Assembly (NCBI GenBank): GCA_029449235.1
Contig: JANATG010000009.1
Coordinates: 2,232,001 to 2,296,000, forward strand
Length of the DNA: 64,000 nucleotides
Source of the DNA: Linnemannia schmuckeri
Lineage: Eukaryota > Mortierellomycota > Mortierellomycetes > Mortierellales > Mortierellaceae
Reading direction: 5' to 3'
A program made the position numbers and the translations under genes. Position 1 is the first letter of the stretch; each line of letters starts with the position of its first letter. Shown piece by piece: positions 58,701 through 64,000 of the stretch. The notes beneath the pieces were generated by a model. The model did not search any database, was not told the DNA's origin, and saw only the letters and a program-made list of their open reading frames with translations.

Positions 58701-61700
58701 TCTGCATAGGTGATATATTCGATTGAGGCTCGACGGTGTCAATAGATGATCCTCCTTGAGTGTTAAATGTTCTGAGCAAGTCAAAGGGAGATCCTTCTTG
58801 AATCTTGGAGGTTCCAGGTACATCAAAGGGAGATTTTCCTTGAGTGTTTGAGGATCCGAGCGGGTCGAAAGGAGATTCTCCTTGAGTATCCAAAGTTCCA
58901 AGCAAATCAAAAGTCGATCCCCCTTGAGCGTGAGAAGTTCGTAGGTCAAAAAGAGCGGGCCCCTGGTTGCCAAAAGAAAAGGGTTGCGACATTTTGTGTA
59001 GTTGCTTCGAACCGGAATCCTGGTGATCTTCCGACTTGTGGTTGTCAAAGGCAAACGGCTGGGCTGTTTGATTATACTGCTCCGAAAGCGACTGTTCAAA
59101 ATTCTCTGACTTTTGCTTGTCAAAGACATGCGGCTGGGGCGTCATGTCGAAAAGCTCTGATACCGACTGTTGGCGGCCCTCCAGATTGTGAGTGTTCATG
59201 GCGGACGGATGAGGCGCCATGTCGAAAAGATCCGATACGGACTGTTGGTGATTGTTCGGGGCAAGAACGTCGAAAGCCTGTGGCTCAGATGCCTGGCTGA
59301 AAAGATCCGAAATCGAGGGTCGGCGATCGCTTGATTCTTGAGTGTCAAAAGGGAATGGCTGAGGTGCCTGGCTGAAAAGATCTGAGACGGACTCCTGGTG
59401 ACAGGTCGGCTCTCGAGTATTGAAGGACGACGCGTGTTGAGGTAACTCCAGGGTTGGTGGTGTAAAAGGAGATTGATGAAGAGAATCTTCTGGATGGTGG
59501 TCGTAAAGATGCGATGGCTTGACCTCTTCGGATAAAGAAATAGGTTGTTCGTGTTCCCCTTGTGCGTTGTGTCTACAATCAGTCGCGTCGCTGGACTTTT
59601 GCGACTGTGAGGGCTGCTCGTGATGAACGTGCTGTCGAAGTACCGGGTACTGCCCGCTTTCAAAAGGCTGTTCGAACAGAGAGTCTACGCCGTGAGCGTT
59701 GTGCTGGAAGGAAGAACGAGTTATAAGTAAAAATGTGAGATTTCGTACTGCTTGCCTATAACCAAAACCCAAAGGTTAGGAAGCAGTTGCAAGTATATTC
59801 AGAAACAGAAAAACGCTTACCGTTGAATGGTGATCGCGCTCAGAACTATGCTGAACAAATACTGGGACTTGAGGTTTATCGTGCCTCTGGCTGGAAGGGG
59901 CATCCCTGAACGAATGAGGTGGTCGTTGAGATTCTCGAAGCGACACAGGAAGTGTGTGTGTGTTGTCGATAGGGTTAGCATGATGTTGAGTTTCCTTGGG
60001 CCGGGTATTGCTCCCTGCGCCAGCATGATCAAATGTTGACCGTTCCAAGTTACTAAGAGAATGATGGTTTGCTGTCGACACTTCCATTATGGCGGAAGTT
60101 GTTGGCGCGCCTTGCTCCGCGCTGCTGTTGAAGAAAGTAGAGGCAAAATCCTGCTGCGAAAGTTGTCCCAAGTGATCTGACGCTTCTCTGGTCACTGTAG
60201 GTGCTGCAAGTGGGGCTGACACATGACTTGCCGGAATAGGTTCCATATCCTGGCTGGCTGTAGGTTTGACTGTGCGCTCAACTTCAGCTGAGGGTGCTGA
60301 GAGAGATGAAACGATGGGTTGAAAAGCATCGTTATTTGCCGTGGCGCTCACGCTGGATGCAAGTTCTATGTGAGGCGCAGAAGGTTCTGGTTGAGAAAGA
60401 CCACTGAAAAATGCACTGGAGTCTATAGCAGAAGATCCAGAAAAAAAATGAGACGCGTCCGTGTCATTGTTTCCACCAAACAAGGAAGACGAATCCTGGA
60501 GATGCACTACTTCAAAAACTTTGGTTTCTGCTGCCTTCTGACCAACATTGACGCTGCTACGGTCGCTACTGTTCATTGCAATGTCGATAGGATCGGTTGG
60601 TGAGAGTAGTGCTTCGTGGTGATCAGTTGCCGATGTGTGCTGAAGTGAAGCAGATGAAAAGGCGTGTAATTTATCCATCGATCGTGGTGTAGCTGTTGGT
60701 GGGTCAAAAGTAGGCACTGACTGACTTGACTCAGATCCCTGAGTTCCCCCGAGTGAAAAGATGTCGGTGCTTGCAGGCGGAGGAGATGAAATCCTAGTGA
60801 TCGCCTTAATCTCTGGGAACCTTTTATCCGACTGGGTTTCCTGATGGCGAATCGTTGCCGCCTCCATAATCGCCGGAGAGGTGAACAACGAACCTATATC
60901 CTGTTGCGTAATGACCGTCGTTGTCGCCGGAGAAGAAAACAATGAATCTACATCCTGTTGCGTCGTAGCAGCCAATTTATCAGGCTGACGATGAGTGTCC
61001 ATTGAAGGACGCTGAATGAGTGTATATTTGAGCGGTGCAGGGGACTGTCGGAAGAAGTCCATAGAAGACGGGCCGCTACCAAAGAGGATATCAGCCGAGG
61101 GAAGACCATCCTTCTCCGAGGCAAAGATAGGTACAGCAGCAAAGAGACTGGAAGCATCTCTATTGTCGTCCGTAGACTTGGGAGGCCCCTGCTGAGAGCT
61201 CAAGGTTCCTGCCTGGCTTTTGTTTTTGGGACTCGGGACAGGTTGACGACTGTTTTCCCGTGTGGGTGCCTCAGGTACTGTAGGTGCCACTGGTGGTGGC
61301 ACAGGTTTTGCATGGATAACTTCTGGTCGATCTTGAGGTGAACTTTGTGGTTGGTTCTGCGTGATTGGACGCGGTGAAAAGGCGAGGTTGGGAGGACGTG
61401 GTAATTGAGAAGGACGTGGCTGCATCTGGGGCGAGTAGGGCCGAGAGTGCATCTGGGGTGACACGGGCCGCGGTCGCTGCTGATACGCCAGTTGCGGAGA
61501 ATGCTGATTGACTGGAATGGGGTGCTGTAGATTCTGCTGGCGGTTAGGTTGGGACACGTCCTGGGGTCGAGGTGGCGGCGGTCGTGAAGAGTTTACTGGA
61601 GGTACCATAGGTCGCGTTTGAGTCGGTGGAAGTTGTTGGTTGTACTGAGGGCGTTGCGCGGGTAGATGCGGAGGGTACATTGGAGGGCGTGCAGGTCGGA

Positions 61701-61968
61701 TAGGACGAACAGGGCGGAACTGCTGTGTCTGGGTTGTTGCGGGATTGGGCGGAGGACGAACAAGGGGTCGCACTGGAGCATTAGCTATGAGTGCGGGCGG
61801 CGGTGGTGGTCTGTTAGCAGGCTGGGAGAGGAAGGAACTACTGTCACCAAAGAGTGAGTCTGCGGTGGGGAGCTCATCCTGCGGAGGACGATCGAATAAG
61901 GATGCCGGCACCTGGTCATGGTCTGGAAGCTGGATATATGAAAAAGAGAAACGATAATCGGTGAGCAT
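52752..61968 (-). CDS. 2,947-residue LFG/DLF-motif and coiled-coil protein, family not recognised
   Basis: Four exons (minus), 61968-59821, 59703-57471, 57365-55601 and 55449-52752, all in phase. Residues 1-716 are Pro/Gln-rich with scattered short motifs (ADSLFG, DASSLF, ADILFG, DSLFSS, GSLFTS, SSLFGG, SHFFSG, SAFFSG), a pattern like the repeated acidic-LF motifs of Sec16-type or endocytic adaptor N-termini. Residues ~820-965 hold six degenerate ~27-residue units with SDLF; ~970-1036 five ~15-residue units (GGSTFDLLGT, GESPFDPLGS, GKSPFDVPGT). Exon 3 has ASPTLLHH-type repeats, then heptads begin. Residues ~1800-2947 are nearly continuous coiled coil ending KAELAKLRAR. Such a plan suits a long membrane tether or golgin with a disordered adaptor-binding head, but no GRIP, GRAB or Sec16 central domain was seen. 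The start is the only in-frame ATG before the first motif; an upstream exon is possible. Confidence 0.8.
56790..57010 (-). repeat. Coding repeat: ASPTLLHH-type units
   Basis: Seven to eight units of 8-12 residues (AASPILHH, AASPTLHH, SASPTLLQ, AVSPTPLHH, AASPTLLHH, AASPALLQ, AISPSVL) within the third exon of the giant coiled-coil gene. The DNA repeat is visible as recurrent GGGCTGGCAGC on the plus strand. Confidence 0.85.
58745..59400 (-). repeat. Coding repeats: SDLF-type 27-mers, then FDLL/FDPL-type 15-mers
   Basis: Two adjoining arrays in exon 2 of the giant gene. The first unit pattern is QSVSDLF-(S/D)-(Q/M)-AP-P-(variable)-FD; the second is TQG-(E/K/G)-SPFD-(L/P/V)-(L/P)-G-(T/S). Both keep frame and conserve Phe/Leu and Asp more than other positions. 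Confidence 0.85.
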
Positions 61969-63284
61969 AGAGGTCGTTGTGACACGTTGGGCTGCTTGTT
62001 TGTTTGTACGAAAAGGGGTGGATTGGTAGGGTCGGTATTGTTGATGTATGGATGTATTACCGGCATCGAGTCTGATTGTATGGCAGCTGCTTGTGAAGAG
62101 GGGTGTTGTTAATGCAAAAGGGTGCTGGATGGGGGAAAGAGTTGAATTAATGAAAATTGTCTTGGGATGGATGATGGGTTTGTCTCCCAAGGGTTGTGTG
62201 TGCGTGGCACGTCACAAGAAGTGGGAGCAGACAGGGCACAAGGCGACTCTGATTGGCTGGGATCTCTCCTGTTCTTTTGAGCCCTTTTTTTGTCCTCTTT
62301 TCCTCCTGCTTCTGTTCCTTTTCCCTGTCATCGACTATGCTCATAATTGGTCTTCGTTTTCGTTTTCTTGTTCTTCTTCAAAGGGCTCACTGGCTCTCTT
62401 GCTTGTCTCTTGGTCTCTCTCCCTTTTGTTCCCTTTTACCCCTCCTCTCCCTTCTTCTCTCCCTCTCTCTACTCTTCTTGGCTCGACCTTATTTTTGATT
62501 CTTCCTCCTTCCTCTTCTTCTTTTCCACTTGCTCACTCACTCCCTAAGTCACTCTTCTCCTCTCTTCTTCTTCACTTCTCGTCTCTTATCTCTTCTTTTT
62601 CCTTTGTTTTCGATTATTATTACTAAAGTTATTCTCGACCTTTCTTCTTAATCACTCAATCACTCACACCTAATAATACACTTTACTTACTCATCCATCA
62701 ATCAAAATAAGCACACGCTGAAGGACGATCGATCATCAACGCTCGCTCACCTACTTACGCACCCCTACATTCTTTTACACTGACCTGCAGAGGGTGTGCG
62801 AGAGAGTGAGAGACAGACAAGAGACTTCAAAACATAGAGAGAGTGACCTCTCATCCTCTTCCTCTTCCCTTTCTACCTGCTTTTTCGAGCCAGCCTGGTG
62901 CACCAGTAAGCCTTTAATTATTTGTGTTTGTAAACACATTCAGCAACGTCAATAGCCACCTTCTTTCTTCTTCACTCCTGTCTATACTCTCTCTTTCTCT
63001 CTTCTCTCTTTCTCTCTTTCTCTCCCTCTCTCTGTCTCTCTGTCTCTGTCTCTCTGTCTCTCTCTCTCTCTCTCCAGCGTAAAGCCTGCTCCTTTGCAAC
63101 TCGCTATCTATCAAGACTAACATTATCACCCCCTTCAATCATATTTCATAGGCACAATATTATTGCATCTCCCTGCTTGTCCGTGCTCTCCCTGGTCTCT
63201 CCTGCATACATACTCTACCTCCCTGACTGTCTCAGCGCAACTACTACTTCTTCTACTTCCCTCAGTACCACAAGATAAACAACA
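61969..63284. other. Divergent leader region of the giant gene and the Gln-rich gene
   Basis: No coding gene supported. 62280-62640 and 62985-63075 are almost pure pyrimidine on the plus strand, ending in CT/CTGT repeats, and the rest reads as the leader of the gene at 63285. The 192-codon plus-strand ORF at 62048-62626 is compositional. Confidence 0.6.
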
Positions 63285-64000
63285 ATGTTCGCTCTCAACA
63301 ACAATAACAACAACAGCAGCAATGCCACGACCACAGCCAACAACGCTACCTCGGTTACCGTCGGACCAACCCATATTGGTGCATCCCCACAGCTCGTCCA
63401 GAATACTCATCCGGGAACAGGAAACGCATTCGCGATCGCAGACAGCAACTTGCCAGGTTTGAGACCCGCAGCCATGCATGTCAGGCCGCCCGGCGCAATC
63501 ATGTCCATCGGAACTATAAACGGACAGTCTCCGGCTTTTCCACAACAACACCTCCAGCCCTATCAGTTACAATCGCTACAGCTCCATCAATTGCAGCAGC
63601 AGCAGCAGCTTCAACAGCTTCAACTCCAGCAGAGGCAAGCACAGGCCCAACAAGCTCAACAAGCCCAACAAACACAGCAACAACCAACCCAACAAGCACA
63701 GCTGCCTGCCCAGGTCATGCATCCTCAGACGTTGCCCGCCACTTCACAGAGCTTTGCTTACCAGGTGCCATCTCAGACGATGCCTATGTACCAGCCAGGA
63801 CACCTCAATTCTATCCAGCTCCAGCAACAAAGGCAACAACTGCTCCAAGCCCAGCAGCAACAGCTTCAGCAACAACATCAACATCCGCAGCTAACTCAGC
63901 AAGTTCAACAGCAGCAATTTGCACAGCAGCAACAGCAGCAGCAACAGTTGCAACAACAAATTCAGCAGCAGCAGCTACAACAGAAGCAACAGCAACAACA
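63285..64000 (+). CDS. Gln-rich protein, N-terminal part (runs off window)
   Basis: The frame opens with ATG in ACAACA ATG context (MFALNNNNNNN) and stays open to the window end, about 238 codons. Composition: Asn/Thr start, a short mixed stretch (GPTHIGASPQLVQNTHPG; MHVRPPGAIMSIGTINGQ), then dense Gln/Leu sequence encoded by mixed CAG/CAA. No folded domain is reached. Such N-termini are common in fungal transcription regulators and RNA-binding proteins, but the identity is open. The mixed codons argue for a selected protein rather than a simple CAG expansion. Confidence 0.7.
   Translation, partial: MFALNNNNNNSSNATTTANNATSVTVGPTHIGASPQLVQNTHPGTGNAFAIADSNLPGLRPAAMHVRPPGAIMSIGTINGQSPAFPQQHLQPYQLQSLQLHQLQQQQQLQQLQLQQRQAQAQQAQQAQQTQQQPTQQAQLPAQVMHPQTLPATSQSFAYQVPSQTMPMYQPGHLNSIQLQQQRQQLLQAQQQQLQQQHQHPQLTQQVQQQQFAQQQQQQQQLQQQIQQQQLQQKQQQQ

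Noticed and set aside
62048..62626. 192-codon plus-strand ORF in the divergent spacer
   Set aside because: Pyrimidine-rich leader DNA; its hydrophobic peptide is an artefact and its 5' part overlaps the upstream flank of the giant gene.

Overview
This is a gene-dense nuclear segment from a filamentous fungus. Genes have short spliceosomal introns (mostly 60-170 bp, GT..AG). Intergenic DNA is rich in pyrimidine tracts, microsatellites and homopolymer runs. The core genes are orthodox eukaryotic ones. The mix of a HID1 orthologue, tandem F-box-like/leucine-rich genes and Ser/Gln-rich coiled-coil giants suggests an early-diverging fungus, most likely Mortierellomycota. That placement is inference from gene style, not from a marker-gene comparison. 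Exon structures were built by hand from splice sites and checked by reading-frame phase; for most spliced genes every junction closes in phase.

Layout, left to right. A 5'-truncated window edge holds OST3/OST6 (minus), then a Sec7-PH Arf exchange factor (minus), divergent from the mitochondrial t6A synthase QRI7 (plus). A 4.2 kb gene-free stretch follows, holding a 245 bp fold-back element with 80 bp arms. Next come an orphan seven-helix membrane protein (plus) and a tandem trio of F-box-like/LRR genes, the first of them dead. HID1 (12 exons, minus) and FCF2 (plus) share a 463 bp divergent promoter. A 1,041-residue coiled-coil protein and a hexose-transporter-like MFS protein (both plus) face a minus-strand block: complex I NDUFA8, RNA polymerase III RPC6, a decayed copy of the seven-helix gene, a 1,943-residue polytopic membrane protein, and a 2,947-residue LFG/DLF-motif plus coiled-coil protein. 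A Gln-rich gene runs off the right end.

No operon-like logic joins these genes. Shared themes are secretory traffic (OST3/6 in the ER, Sec7-PH on Arf membranes, HID1 at the Golgi) and housekeeping (FCF2 in the small-subunit processome, RPC6 in Pol III, QRI7 and NDUFA8 in mitochondria). The most unusual items are the orphan seven-helix family with its frameshifted sibling, a stop-free 99 nt intron that would insert a hydrophobic helix if retained, the nested-palindrome element, and the two giant unrecognised proteins.
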